A DNA stretch of 64,000 nt from Patescibacteria group bacterium (GCA_963169655.1 CAUJCM010000004.1:1-64000), one strand, 5' to 3'. Shown: positions 1 to 8,280, counted from the stretch's first letter. Translations and numbers: made by a program. The notes: generated by a model from the sequence alone, not told the origin.

Positions 1-206
1 CAAGTATTAAAATAATAATTTTTAAATATTAATTACATCATTATTTAGATGACAATGTTTATAATTAAAATTTTAGAAAATATTACAAAAATTAACTATT
101 TCTCTCTTATTTGTTTATGGAAATAACTTTGCACCAATATCTTAGATGCAACCCTTTGAGAGGTTCTTAATGTTTATAAGACAATATATGTACTAATAGA
201 TTAGAA

Positions 207-965
207 CTAATTATTTTCACTTTCTAATTCAAGATATTGATGTCCTGTAATTAATCTTGGATGTGGCCAAAGTACTACACTTGCTTTTCCTTCTATTTCT
301 TGTGGAGTTAAGTATGGTGTAGCTCCTTTTTCTCCACAATTTGGACTGCCACTACTTTCTTTAAAGCACATTCTGGAATCGGAACTTCTTTTTCTATTAT
401 CCCCTAATACAAAATATTCTCCTTCTGGAACTGTAAATTGGTCTATTCCTCCTGTTGCAAAAGTATTTCCAAAGTTTTCAGCTGATAAATAATCTTCTTC
501 AAGCTTTTTACCATCTGGAAATTCTTTGTTAAAAAGATATACATAACCATCTACTAGCTTAATTGTGTCACCAGGAAGCCCAATTACTCTTTTAATAAAG
601 TATTCTTGTTGATTTTGAGGTGGTCTAAATACGATAATATCCCCCCTTTGAGGATCTCCATTATAAATTCCAGGTATATGCTGATAAATGAATTTATTAA
701 TAATAATGTAGTCACCATAACTATCTACACATTGGTCATTAATATAATTTAGAGTATTGCACATCGATATACCGTAAACTTGGAAAGGGGACATAATAAA
801 GGTTCTAATTAATGCAACAATGACTACAACTAAAATAATATTGTAGAGGATATCACTAATAACAACTATCTTTTTTTGTGTATTTGGTGTTAATTTACTG
901 TTTTGAAGTTTTTTTTCTAAAGCCAAAATTAATTTGCCTTTTGATTGATCTTTACTAGTAGCCAT
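207..965 (-). CDS. lepB: Signal peptidase I
   Basis: Membrane serine protease that removes signal peptides from exported proteins on the outer face of the membrane. The 252-residue protein has a cytosolic basic N-terminus, one membrane segment (about 38-58), the catalytic Ser at about 67 in ISMCNTL and the general-base Lys at about 125 in FIKRVIGLPGD, followed by the family box VLGDNRKRSSDSR near 190. The usual Pro of the SMxPTL box is Asn. Extra Cys residues at 69 and 79 and another pair in a loop near 201-211 are unusual for a cytosolic bacterium and could form disulfides outside the cell. The gene is transcribed toward the window start. Family assignment is certain; the consequence of the Pro-to-Asn change is unknown. 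Confidence 0.95.
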   Translation of the reverse strand: MATSKDQSKGKLILALEKKLQNSKLTPNTQKKIVVISDILYNIILVVVIVALIRTFIMSPFQVYGISMCNTLNYINDQCVDSYGDYIIINKFIYQHIPGIYNGDPQRGDIIVFRPPQNQQEYFIKRVIGLPGDTIKLVDGYVYLFNKEFPDGKKLEEDYLSAENFGNTFATGGIDQFTVPEGEYFVLGDNRKRSSDSRMCFKESSGSPNCGEKGATPYLTPQEIEGKASVVLWPHPRLITGHQYLELESENN

Positions 966-1065
966 TTTTAAAAAGTTATACTATATTAATTTAGCTTTAC
1001 TAGTTCTTAAATACAAGTGTAGAATTTGTTGAGAAATATCAAATTTATTGAACAATAAAATATAA

Positions 1066-1692
1066 ATGCCGATTAAAGAAAATAAAAATCAAAATTTTAG
1101 ACAAAATGTAAATCAATATTTATTTTCACCCCATTTGGAAGAAGATGAAAAGATTTTATATATTGCTCGTAGACATCCTTTAATGCTTGTTAAAAGTGGT
1201 TTAATTATTGTATTTTTTCATTTTTTCTTACCTATCTTTTTTTGGAATGTTTTTCCTGAAATTTGGTTTATTTTTTTAGTTTGGTTAATTTATGGCTTTA
1301 TTTCAATTAATAAATTGATTTTTAATTGGTATTTTGATGCTGTATTAGTGACTAGTATGGGGCTTGTGGATGTAAAATGGAATGGACCTTTCGATAGATC
1401 CTCTAACAGAATGGAATATACGATGATTGAAGGAACTAGTTATCAATTTAAAGGAATTTTGCAAACTTTGTTCAATTTTGGAACAATACAAGTAAACAGG
1501 TCAACAGGAGCTATTGGAATTGAACAAGAAGATGTTATTGATCCAGTAAAAGTAGAGACTATTATTTTGGATTATCAAGAAAAATATATAACTCAAAAGA
1601 ATTTTAAAGATTCGACTGCATTAAAGAATTTGCTAAGTGAAATGGTAAAAGATTATGCTTCGAAAATTGATGAAATAGAAATTAAATTTTAA
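1066..1692 (+). CDS. Bacterial PH-domain membrane protein
   Basis: Unknown function. The 208-residue protein has a soluble N-terminus, two closely spaced hydrophobic segments (about 43-62 and 65-87), then a beta-rich stretch (about 90-155) with the pattern typical of bacterial PH domains of the YdbS/bPH_2 type, including a conserved-looking turn before QVNRSTGAIG. It ends with a charged helical tail. It starts 100 bp from the divergent lepB and ends 2 bp before the next gene, so it probably leads a run of genes continuing into gatB. No Shine-Dalgarno sequence is visible before the ATG. The PH-like call rests on pattern recognition of the membrane-pair-plus-PH layout, not on a catalytic motif. 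Confidence 0.7.
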   Translation: MPIKENKNQNFRQNVNQYLFSPHLEEDEKILYIARRHPLMLVKSGLIIVFFHFFLPIFFWNVFPEIWFIFLVWLIYGFISINKLIFNWYFDAVLVTSMGLVDVKWNGPFDRSSNRMEYTMIEGTSYQFKGILQTLFNFGTIQVNRSTGAIGIEQEDVIDPVKVETIILDYQEKYITQKNFKDSTALKNLLSEMVKDYASKIDEIEIKF

Positions 1693-1694
1693 AA

Positions 1695-2102
1695 ATGATT
1701 ATAGGTTTTTCTAATATTTTGGTTTATGCATTAACAATAGTTGTTTTTGGAGTTTTTATAATTGGTCTTATTCAAAATAAAAAAAGAAAATGGAGTAATG
1801 CTGATTATAAATTTTTTGATGAAAATTATGCTAATATTTTGAAAATTGAGGATAAAAAATTACAAATTTTAGAGTTAGATAAATTATTAGATAAAATGTT
1901 GGGTAGAAGAGGATATCAAGGTTCTTTAGGTGGCAAATTAAAAAAATATGATTTTTTGTATTCTGAAATAGACCAAGTTTGGGCTGCTCATAAAATTCGT
2001 AATAATATTGCTCATCAATTAGATTATAAAGTTAATGATAAGGATTATCAGACTGCTTTAAAAGGATTTCGAAGGGCTTTTAAGGATTTAGGTTTAATGT
2101 AA
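1695..2102 (+). CDS. Membrane-anchored HEPN-like domain protein
   Basis: A 135-residue protein with one N-terminal membrane segment (about 5-26), a basic stop-transfer stretch (NKKRKW) and a helical cytosolic domain. Near residue 103 it carries RNNIAH, an Arg-x4-His motif preceded by AHKI, which is the signature of HEPN-fold domains (many are RNases or toxins, some are only structural). It lies 2 bp after the PH-domain gene and 2 bp before the CoaE-like gene, so the three are probably co-transcribed. No antitoxin-like nucleotidyltransferase partner is adjacent. Function is not assigned; the HEPN relation is inferred from the motif and the all-helical context. Confidence 0.55.
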   Translation: MIIGFSNILVYALTIVVFGVFIIGLIQNKKRKWSNADYKFFDENYANILKIEDKKLQILELDKLLDKMLGRRGYQGSLGGKLKKYDFLYSEIDQVWAAHKIRNNIAHQLDYKVNDKDYQTALKGFRRAFKDLGLM

Positions 2103-2104
2103 AT

Positions 2105-2674
2105 ATGCAAATTTTAACAATAGTAGATCGTTTTAGTATTTTGAAAAAGGACTTTTTTACTGATGAAATAAAGGAACTTTTTGAAATATTTGATTATGAA
2201 GAAGAGGGAAATTTGCTTTTACAGCCTGGTTCTGAGGGTTATAGACAATTTATTAATTATTTTGGGGATACTTTTATTGGAAAAGATGGAAGAATTAAAT
2301 TTAACTTTCTTTGGAGGTTTTTATATAAAGATTTTAGAAAATTAAGAATATTTGAGTTTTTAATGGAGCCTTTAGTGTTTAATCATTTAAAAAACTTTGA
2401 AGATGCTACTAAAAAACAAGGCATAATTTTTGTGATGCCAGGATTTGTAAATTTAAATGATTATAAAAAGCTTGATCAAATTATTTGGCTTGAAATCGAT
2501 AAAATACAAGCTAAAGGCTTTTTAGAAGAGAAGATGTTTTCTGTTGGGGTGGATAAGTTTTTAGATACAAGAAATAGATTGTATTTAAAACCTGAAATTG
2601 ATTTAATTTCTATGGATTCTATTGAAGCTTTATTGGCTTTTTTAGAGAAAAGAGTAAAATTGTCAGCAAAATAA
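2105..2674 (+). CDS. Dephospho-CoA-kinase-like protein without P-loop
   Basis: The 189-residue protein resembles the lid and core region of dephospho-CoA kinase (CoaE, last step of CoA synthesis): LLQPGSEGYRQFINYFGD, then KDGRIKFNFLW, a Phe-rich FLYKDFRKL segment and MEPLVFNHL, matching in order the family's PGSxGY...FG, DGxxxRxxL, VFxDxxxxxxL and HPLV motifs. The N-terminal Walker A loop (GxxxxGKS/T) that binds ATP is absent; the protein begins MQILTIVDRFSILKK. The His of the HPLV motif is also replaced by Glu. It is therefore probably a non-catalytic relative. It sits directly before gatB (16 bp). A truly unrelated fold is possible but the motif order argues for homology. Confidence 0.5.
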   Translation: MQILTIVDRFSILKKDFFTDEIKELFEIFDYEEEGNLLLQPGSEGYRQFINYFGDTFIGKDGRIKFNFLWRFLYKDFRKLRIFEFLMEPLVFNHLKNFEDATKKQGIIFVMPGFVNLNDYKKLDQIIWLEIDKIQAKGFLEEKMFSVGVDKFLDTRNRLYLKPEIDLISMDSIEALLAFLEKRVKLSAK

Positions 2675-2690
2675 GTAAAAATAAATTATT

Positions 2691-4127
2691 ATGGAATTAG
2701 AAGCTATTATCGGACTTGAAATTCATGCTCAGATTTCTAGTCAGACTAAAATTTTTTCATCATCTAGCGCTAGTTATTTTGGGGAAGAACCAAATATAAA
2801 TATTGATCCAATTTGTTTAGCTATGCCTGGTCAATTACCAGTCTTAAATGATCAAGCTTTGTTTAAGGGGATTAAAGCAGCGATGGCTTTAAATTGTACT
2901 ATTAATAAATATTCACATTTTGATAGAAAAAATTATTTTTATCCTGATTTACCTAAAGGATATCAGATTTCTCAATTTGAATACCCTTTAAGTGAAAAGG
3001 GATATTTGGAAATTAATGTTGATGGAAATAAAAAGAAAATAGGAATTACCAGATTACATCTTGAAGAAGATGCTGGTAAATTAACTCATTTTAATGGAGG
3101 GACCTTAATTGATTTTAACAGAGCTGGAGTAGGTCTTATGGAAATTGTTAGTGAGCCGGATATTAGATCAGCTGAGGAAGCTGTTTTATATGCTAAACAA
3201 ATTCAGCAAATTTTAAGATATTGTGATGCTAGTGATGCTGATATGGAAAAAGGAATGATGAGATTTGACGCTAGTGTGTCATTAAGGCCAATTGGTGAGG
3301 AAAAACTATACCCCAGAGCTGAAATTAAAAATTTAAATTCTTTTAGATCTTTAGAAACTGCAATTAAGTATGAAATAGATAGGCAGAAAAAATTATGGGC
3401 TGAAAATCAAGCTCCCGATAAAAATACAACTGTTGGTTATGACGACACAAAAGGTATTACATATTTTATGAGAAATAAGGAAAGTTCAGATGATTATAGA
3501 TATTTCCCAGAACCAGATTTACCTCCTATTATTTTAGACGACCAATATTTAGCTGAAATTAGAGCTAATTTGCCTGAATTACCTGAACAAAAATATCAAA
3601 GATATTTAAGTGAATTAAATTTGAGTGAAGCTGAAGCTTTATTTTTAATTGAAGATAGGGAATTGGCTAAATTTTTTGACCAAGTTGTAGAATTATCAGG
3701 AGATACTAAGAAATCAGTTAGTTTTGTATTAAGTATTATGGTTGGAATGATGAAGAAAGAAGGATTACATTTTTCTGAAATTAAATTTACTGCAGAAGAT
3801 TTAGCTAAATTAATTAAGTTAGTTAATGAAGGAGTTACTTCAATGAATATTGCTAAGGGTGAAATTTTTGAAGAGATGTTTTTAAATGGAGGTGATCCAA
3901 TGGAAATAATTGATAGAAAAGGTTTGAAGTCAATAAGTTCGGCTGATGATTTAGAGAAAATTTGTCAACAAGTGCTTGCAGAAAATGAAAAATCAGTGCA
4001 TGATTATCTTAGTGGTAAGGAAAATGCTTTTAAGGCTTTAGTTGGACAAGTGATGAAAGCTACTAAGGGGCAAGCTAATCCACAATTAGCAAATGAAATC
4101 TTACTTAAATTATTAAAACAAAAATAA
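2691..4127 (+). CDS. gatB: Asp/Glu-tRNA amidotransferase subunit B
   Basis: Transfers ammonia from GatA to misacylated Glu-tRNA(Gln) or Asp-tRNA(Asn), working with GatA and GatC in the cytosol. The 478 residues have the full family layout: IIGLEIHAQ near the N-terminus, FDRKNYFYPDLPKGYQISQ, LHLEEDAGK, FNRAGVGLMEIVSEPD, RYFPEPDLPP, and a C-terminal helical tRNA-binding tail (YqeY-like, about 330-478) ending near GQANPQLANEILL. gatA and gatC are not in the window. The next gene starts at the base after this stop codon. The presence of gatB suggests that glutaminyl- or asparaginyl-tRNA is made by the indirect route in this organism. Confidence 0.98.
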   Translation: MELEAIIGLEIHAQISSQTKIFSSSSASYFGEEPNINIDPICLAMPGQLPVLNDQALFKGIKAAMALNCTINKYSHFDRKNYFYPDLPKGYQISQFEYPLSEKGYLEINVDGNKKKIGITRLHLEEDAGKLTHFNGGTLIDFNRAGVGLMEIVSEPDIRSAEEAVLYAKQIQQILRYCDASDADMEKGMMRFDASVSLRPIGEEKLYPRAEIKNLNSFRSLETAIKYEIDRQKKLWAENQAPDKNTTVGYDDTKGITYFMRNKESSDDYRYFPEPDLPPIILDDQYLAEIRANLPELPEQKYQRYLSELNLSEAEALFLIEDRELAKFFDQVVELSGDTKKSVSFVLSIMVGMMKKEGLHFSEIKFTAEDLAKLIKLVNEGVTSMNIAKGEIFEEMFLNGGDPMEIIDRKGLKSISSADDLEKICQQVLAENEKSVHDYLSGKENAFKALVGQVMKATKGQANPQLANEILLKLLKQK

Positions 4128-4463
4128 ATGGCTTCAATAGATTTTTTATACTTTGCACTTGGGATAGGATTTATTATTTTAGTGATATTTTTTAGTGCTT
4201 TACTTTTAAATTTGACTATTACACTTCGAGATGTGAATAAAATTACTAATAATTTAAAGGAAATTTCTGATAAGTTACATGAAGCTGTTTTTGACCCATT
4301 AAAGTCTTTAGCTGAGATCACTACTAGTTTTGGTTTTATTTCAGATATTATAGAAAAAATTCGCTCTAGGTTTGATGATGTTGATGAAGAGGATGAAGAA
4401 GAAGAAATTGTTGAGAAAAAATCTAAAGGTAATTTATTTTCAGTTAAAAAGCTTAAGAAATAA
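4128..4463 (+). CDS. Small membrane protein, DUF948-like layout
   Basis: A 111-residue protein of unknown function. One N-terminal membrane segment (about 6-28) is followed by an amphipathic helical stretch (LRDVNKITNNLKEISDKL) that looks like a short coiled coil, then a second hydrophobic patch (SLAEITTSFGFISDII), an acidic run (DDVDEEDEEEEIVE) and a basic tail ending KKLKK. The order of membrane segment, coiled coil and charged tail resembles DUF948-type proteins, but I see no diagnostic motif. Its ATG directly follows the gatB stop codon, so it is translated from the same message. Confidence 0.65.
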   Translation: MASIDFLYFALGIGFIILVIFFSALLLNLTITLRDVNKITNNLKEISDKLHEAVFDPLKSLAEITTSFGFISDIIEKIRSRFDDVDEEDEEEEIVEKKSKGNLFSVKKLKK

Positions 4464-4471
4464 TAAAATTC

Positions 4472-4499
4472 TTGAAATATTTGTAAAATAAGGTATAAA
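4472..4499 (+). promoter_or_regulatory. Promoter giving a near-leaderless transcript
   Basis: TTGAAA (4472-4477), a 16-bp spacer and TATAAA (4494-4499) form a good sigma-70-type promoter. Only 8 bp separate the -10 box from the ATG at 4508, so transcription is expected to start within one or two bases of the start codon and leave no room for a ribosome binding site. Confidence 0.6.
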
Positions 4500-4507
4500 T
4501 ACACCTT

Positions 4508-4942
4508 ATGCAAAAATATCAAGATTTAGTATTACAGTTAATTTTTACAGTTGCTCTGTTGGGAGTTGTATTTTTGATGATCAATCTTCATCAAAAACCT
4601 TTACAAGCTGTGGAAGAAAAAGATTTATTTAATAATTATTCAAATTTCCAAACTATTTATCAGTTTGAACAAGAAGAGGATAAATTGAAAATGCAAATAA
4701 ATAACTTAAAAATTGACTATGCTAATTCAGTAAATAATTATTTAAAGTCAAAAGAAAAATTAGAGTCTTTAAATTTATCTACTTTAGAATATCGTGAAAA
4801 ATTAAATCAATTAGATCAAATTTATAGTTCACAATACTTTCAAAAGAAATTAGATTTAATAGATGAACAACAGAAGATTTTAAGTAATTTATTAGAATAT
4901 AAGTGTCAAAAATATTGTACTTATCAAGATTTACCGTCTTAA
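4508..4942 (+). CDS. Membrane-anchored coiled-coil protein
   Basis: A 144-residue protein of unknown function. It has one N-terminal membrane segment (about 9-26) and a long helical, heptad-like region (about 45-130, with spaced Leu and Ile) rich in Lys, Glu, Gln and Asn, ending with a short Cys pair (KCQKYC). The topology suggests a cell-surface or division-associated coiled coil, but no family is recognised. It probably has its own promoter just upstream. Its stop codon shares the TTAA tetranucleotide with the stop of the convergent glycosyltransferase gene. Confidence 0.6.
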   Translation: MQKYQDLVLQLIFTVALLGVVFLMINLHQKPLQAVEEKDLFNNYSNFQTIYQFEQEEDKLKMQINNLKIDYANSVNNYLKSKEKLESLNLSTLEYREKLNQLDQIYSSQYFQKKLDLIDEQQKILSNLLEYKCQKYCTYQDLPS

Positions 4943-5778
4943 TCTGTTGGATTTTTTATTCTGTGCTTAATTATTTTATAGGGAAATTTAACTGTGGCAT
5001 TTAAAATTCTTTTTATTCTTTTTGGTTGTTTATATAGCCTATAAAGCCATTCTAAACCTATTTTTCTGATAAATTTTGGAGCTCTTGGAATAATATTGCA
5101 GATGAAATCAAAAGTTCCTCCAATACCAATTGCTATTTGTATATTTTTAAGTTTTGATAAGTTTTTAGAAATCCAAATTTCTTGATTTGGGGCTCCAAAA
5201 CCAACTAAGAGAATTTTTGCTTTACTTTGATTTATTTTTTGGATGGTTAAAGAATCTTCGCTTGTAGTATCGTAATTTCCTGCTATTTGAATATCTGGAT
5301 ATTTTTTTTGAATTATTTTTTTAGTTAATTCTGAGATATTTGATTTTAAGCCATTTTTATTCCCTAATAAAAAGAGGGGATAATCTTTAAAATTTGGGGA
5401 TTTTAAAATTTCTTGTGTGATATCGGAACCATGTATAGGAGTAGAAAATGGAATATTTTCATCTTTTTTATGAAATATAAAAGTGAATAATGAAAAAATA
5501 CCAAAAAGGGTTAAAATTAGAGGATTTTTTAGATTCTTACTTTTAGAGAGATAGTATTTTGCCCAAATTAAGCCATTTCCATCTGGTAAATTTAAATCTG
5601 CGCTTTGTAAAATTTTTTTATATTTGAAGTTTTTTAAAGTTTTTAAAAGAATTTCAGGATTAGGTGTAGCAATAAAAAGTGTATTTTTTGATTTTAAAGT
5701 CTTTAAAATATAATTTAAAACTTCTTTTTTTGTAGTGATATTAATGGGTATATCTAGAATTTTGTATCTATCAATCAT
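4939..5778 (-). CDS. WecG/TagA/CpsF-family glycosyltransferase
   Basis: Family members add N-acetylmannosaminyl (or related) sugars to lipid-linked carriers in wall teichoic acid or exopolysaccharide synthesis at the inner face of the membrane. Of 279 residues, the N-terminal FIATPNPEILL and LNLPDGNGLIWA (the Asp is the likely catalytic base), the central LLVGFGAPNQEIW, and the C-terminal RAPKFIRKIGLEWLYRL box are all characteristic. A hydrophobic stretch near 87-105 is unusual. It overlaps the upstream methyltransferase gene by 8 bp (same strand). Together with the LCP gene at 46701-47891 it suggests a glycopolymer attached to the cell wall. The acceptor cannot be told from sequence. Confidence 0.9.
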   Translation of the reverse strand: MIDRYKILDIPINITTKKEVLNYILKTLKSKNTLFIATPNPEILLKTLKNFKYKKILQSADLNLPDGNGLIWAKYYLSKSKNLKNPLILTLFGIFSLFTFIFHKKDENIPFSTPIHGSDITQEILKSPNFKDYPLFLLGNKNGLKSNISELTKKIIQKKYPDIQIAGNYDTTSEDSLTIQKINQSKAKILLVGFGAPNQEIWISKNLSKLKNIQIAIGIGGTFDFICNIIPRAPKFIRKIGLEWLYRLYKQPKRIKRILNATVKFPYKIIKHRIKNPTD

Positions 5779-6505
5779 TTTTTTGAGCTATCACAATATA
5801 ATTATAAGATTGTGGGAAAGGGACTTTGACTCCTTTTTTTACTGAAAAATTTTCGAGTATTTTAAAGTTACTTTTTTTAATTAATGAATCTAATTCAAAT
5901 GGCATAAAGTTATGATAAAATCTCTTAGTTTTAATTAATTGATCGGCATCTTTCCAAGGAATATATAAGTCATTAAATTTATGTTTTCCAAATGAAAATA
6001 CTGATTTAAAGAAGGCATCGATATTTTCTTTGAAATATTTACTTTGCCATAAATTCCAAACAGTGATGATGATTATTCCATTTTTTTTAAGTACTCTATG
6101 CACTTCATTTAGAGCCTGTATTCTTAATTTTTTAGATGGTAAGTGATGGAATGCTGCAATACAAAAAACTATATCAAATTTATTATCTTTTTGGGGAATA
6201 TTTATTAAATCACCTTCTATAAATTCAAATTTAGGATGAATTAATTTAGCGAGTTTAATTAATTTACTACTATTATCAATTCCTAAGTACTGGAATTTAC
6301 CCTCTTGATAATGATCTTGTAAGAATTTTAAAAGCCTCCCATTTCCGCAACCTAGGTCTAATATCGATAAATTTTCTTTCAAGTAATTTTTAAAAAATTT
6401 AAATTCTTTCCATTCTACTTGTCTTGTCGTAGAAAAATCTTCTGCAATTGTTTGATATGAATCTTTTACTGAATTTAAGATTTTTTGATCTTTTGGACTT
6501 TCCAC
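5771..6505 (-). CDS. Trm9/ALKBH8-like tRNA methyltransferase
   Basis: Class I SAM-dependent methyltransferase, 244 residues. Motif I is LDLGCGNGR (about 49-57), the acidic loop GIDNS ends strand 2, and FCIAAFHHLPSKKLR is motif IV. Features beyond the fold resemble Trm9/ALKBH8, the enzymes that methylate the carboxymethyl group of cm5U34 in tRNA: an N-terminal YQTIAEDFSTTR-x2-EW, and the C-terminal IPWKDAD...RFYHNF-x2-FELDSLIKK. The gene is divergent from an Elp3 gene, whose family makes cm5U34, which supports this reading. A generic UbiE-type methyltransferase is the alternative. It overlaps the downstream glycosyltransferase gene by 8 bp. Confidence 0.75.
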   Translation of the reverse strand: MESPKDQKILNSVKDSYQTIAEDFSTTRQVEWKEFKFFKNYLKENLSILDLGCGNGRLLKFLQDHYQEGKFQYLGIDNSSKLIKLAKLIHPKFEFIEGDLINIPQKDNKFDIVFCIAAFHHLPSKKLRIQALNEVHRVLKKNGIIIITVWNLWQSKYFKENIDAFFKSVFSFGKHKFNDLYIPWKDADQLIKTKRFYHNFMPFELDSLIKKSNFKILENFSVKKGVKVPFPQSYNYIVIAQKND

Positions 6506-6579
6506 AATTTATTTGTAAATTTTTAATTTTATGTAAAAATAATATATCCTTTTATCAAATTAAATCTAGTTTAAAGAAT

Positions 6580-8214
6580 ATGCCTATTGCTACTAATATG
6601 GTAAGAAGCCCTCTTGAACATCAGAAATGGCTTAAAAATATACATAAACAATTAATCTTAAAAGCTTTTAATTCTGGAGTTTCTAATCAACAGGAATTAC
6701 AAGAAATAAAAAATGAGTTTAGTACTCGTTATAAAATTCCATCTGCTTCTAATGTTGAGTTGATAAATGTTTATAAAGAATTGGTTAGTGATGGAAAGAT
6801 GAAAGAAAATAAAGATTTTTCTAAAGTTTTACGCAAGAGATCTGTAAGATCTCTTTCTGGAATTGCGAATATTACAGTTTTAACAAAAGCATATCCTTGT
6901 CCAGGTAAATGTATTTTTTGTCCAACTGAACCAGCAATGCCTAAAAGTTATTTATCAAATGAGCCTGCAATGATGAGGGCAATTTTAAATGATTTTGATG
7001 GTTATAAACAGACTCGCAATAGACTAGAATCACTAGAAAAAACTGGACACAATACAGATAAAATTGATGTAATTGTAGCTGGTGGTACTTTTTCTTTTTA
7101 TCCAAAGCCTTATCAAACTTCTTTTACTAGATCTATTTTTAATGCTTTAAATTATCCAGCTCCTAAAGTTAGAAATCTTGCTGAAGCTCAAAAAATTAAT
7201 GAAACAGCGAAACATCGTTGTATTGGCCTTTCTTTTGAAACTCGCCCTGATCATATTACAAAAAATGAATTAAAAAGATTAAGAAAACTTGGATGCACTA
7301 AGATTGAGATTGGAGTTCAGTCTTTAAATGATAAGGTTTTAGAAATGAATAGGAGAGGACATGGAATTAAAGAAACTAAGGAAGCTATTAAGCTTATTCG
7401 CGATGCTGGATATAAAATAAATGTGCATATGATGCCGAATTTATATGGATCAAATCCTGAAATAGATTTAGCTGATATGAAAGAATTGTTTGAGAATCCA
7501 GCTTATAGACCTGATTGGATGAAAGTTTATCCTTGTATGGTTGTACCTTGGACACAGCTTGAAGGTATGTATAAAAAAGGTTTATATCAAAGTTATGATG
7601 ATCAAACTTTAATAGATTTGATGGTGGAAATGACTAAAGTTTGGCCCGAATATGTGAGGGTTACTAGAATGTACCGAGATATTCCTTCAAATACTATTAT
7701 TTCTGGAAGTAAGGTTTCAAATTTAAGGCAGGTGGTTGAAGATAAATTAAATTCTCTTGGAATTAAGTCGAGAGATATTAGATCTCGAGAAATTAAGGAT
7801 GCTAAAATTAATTTTGATGATTTAGAGCTTAGAATTAATCAATTTGAAGCAGCTGATGGCCAAGAATTTTTTATTTCTTATGATCATGTGAAAAAAGATA
7901 AATTATGTTCATTACTTCGTCTTCGTTTTCATTCTTATGCTTTAGCTGGTAAAAGGCATTTTATACCTGAACTTAATGGTGCAGCTTTAGTTCGAGAAGT
8001 ACATACTTATGGGGAACAAGTGGCAATTTCTAAAAAAGGTAAGGAAGTTTCTCAACATATTGGTCTGGGAAGGAGAATGATGAACAAAGCTGAAGAGATT
8101 TCCAAAAAAAATGGTTTTAAAAAATTGGCAGTAATTTCAGGAATTGGAGTTAGAGAATATTATAGGAAATTAGGATATAGGTTGGATGGAACTTATATGG
8201 TGAAGGATTTGTAG
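6580..8214 (+). CDS. elp3: Elp3-like tRNA uridine-34 carboxymethyl transferase
   Basis: Radical-SAM/acetyltransferase enzyme expected to use acetyl-CoA to build the cm5 group on wobble uridine. With the start at 6580 the protein has 544 residues. The open frame reaches back to 6448, but that extra part overlaps the divergent gene and reads as non-coding sequence. The Fe-S motif is C107-x3-C111-x2-C114 (YPCPGKCIFCP), more compact than the C-x9-C-x2-C of eukaryotic Elp3. The TIM-barrel motifs VAGGTFSFYP, LSFETRPD and IEIGVQS-x9-RRGH follow, and the C-terminal KAT domain includes REVHTYGE, IGLGRRMM and ISGIGVREYYRKLGY. Bacterial Elp3 acts without the other Elongator subunits. A terminator-like hairpin begins at its stop codon. 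Confidence 0.93.
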   Translation: MPIATNMVRSPLEHQKWLKNIHKQLILKAFNSGVSNQQELQEIKNEFSTRYKIPSASNVELINVYKELVSDGKMKENKDFSKVLRKRSVRSLSGIANITVLTKAYPCPGKCIFCPTEPAMPKSYLSNEPAMMRAILNDFDGYKQTRNRLESLEKTGHNTDKIDVIVAGGTFSFYPKPYQTSFTRSIFNALNYPAPKVRNLAEAQKINETAKHRCIGLSFETRPDHITKNELKRLRKLGCTKIEIGVQSLNDKVLEMNRRGHGIKETKEAIKLIRDAGYKINVHMMPNLYGSNPEIDLADMKELFENPAYRPDWMKVYPCMVVPWTQLEGMYKKGLYQSYDDQTLIDLMVEMTKVWPEYVRVTRMYRDIPSNTIISGSKVSNLRQVVEDKLNSLGIKSRDIRSREIKDAKINFDDLELRINQFEAADGQEFFISYDHVKKDKLCSLLRLRFHSYALAGKRHFIPELNGAALVREVHTYGEQVAISKKGKEVSQHIGLGRRMMNKAEEISKKNGFKKLAVISGIGVREYYRKLGYRLDGTYMVKDL

Positions 8215-8245
8215 AAGGTGGCTCTTGCCAGAACTTCTATTTTAT
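8212..8245 (+). terminator. Terminator-like hairpin after elp3
   Basis: TAGAAG (8212-8217) pairs with CTTCTA (8234-8239), and inside it TGGC pairs with GCCA around a TCTT loop, with a small internal loop between the two helices. The sequence then runs TTTTAT. The stop codon of elp3 forms part of the stem. The U-tract is short, so termination may be partial. Confidence 0.5.
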
Positions 8246-8280
8246 GTCAAAATACACTCTCACGAAATTAAATTGATTTT

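Noticed and set aside
1-206. Small RNA or gene at the window start
   Set aside because: The stretch is AT-rich; I found no open frame of note, tRNA-like fold or strong hairpin.
4004-4522. 172-residue minus-strand frame
   Set aside because: It is antisense to gatB and the next gene, has a run of Ser from GA-rich DNA and no recognisable feature.
6448-6579. N-terminal extension of the Elp3 frame
   Set aside because: It overlaps the divergent methyltransferase start, and its residues are hydrophobic and unlike Elp3. The ATG at 6580 gives a normal N-terminus.
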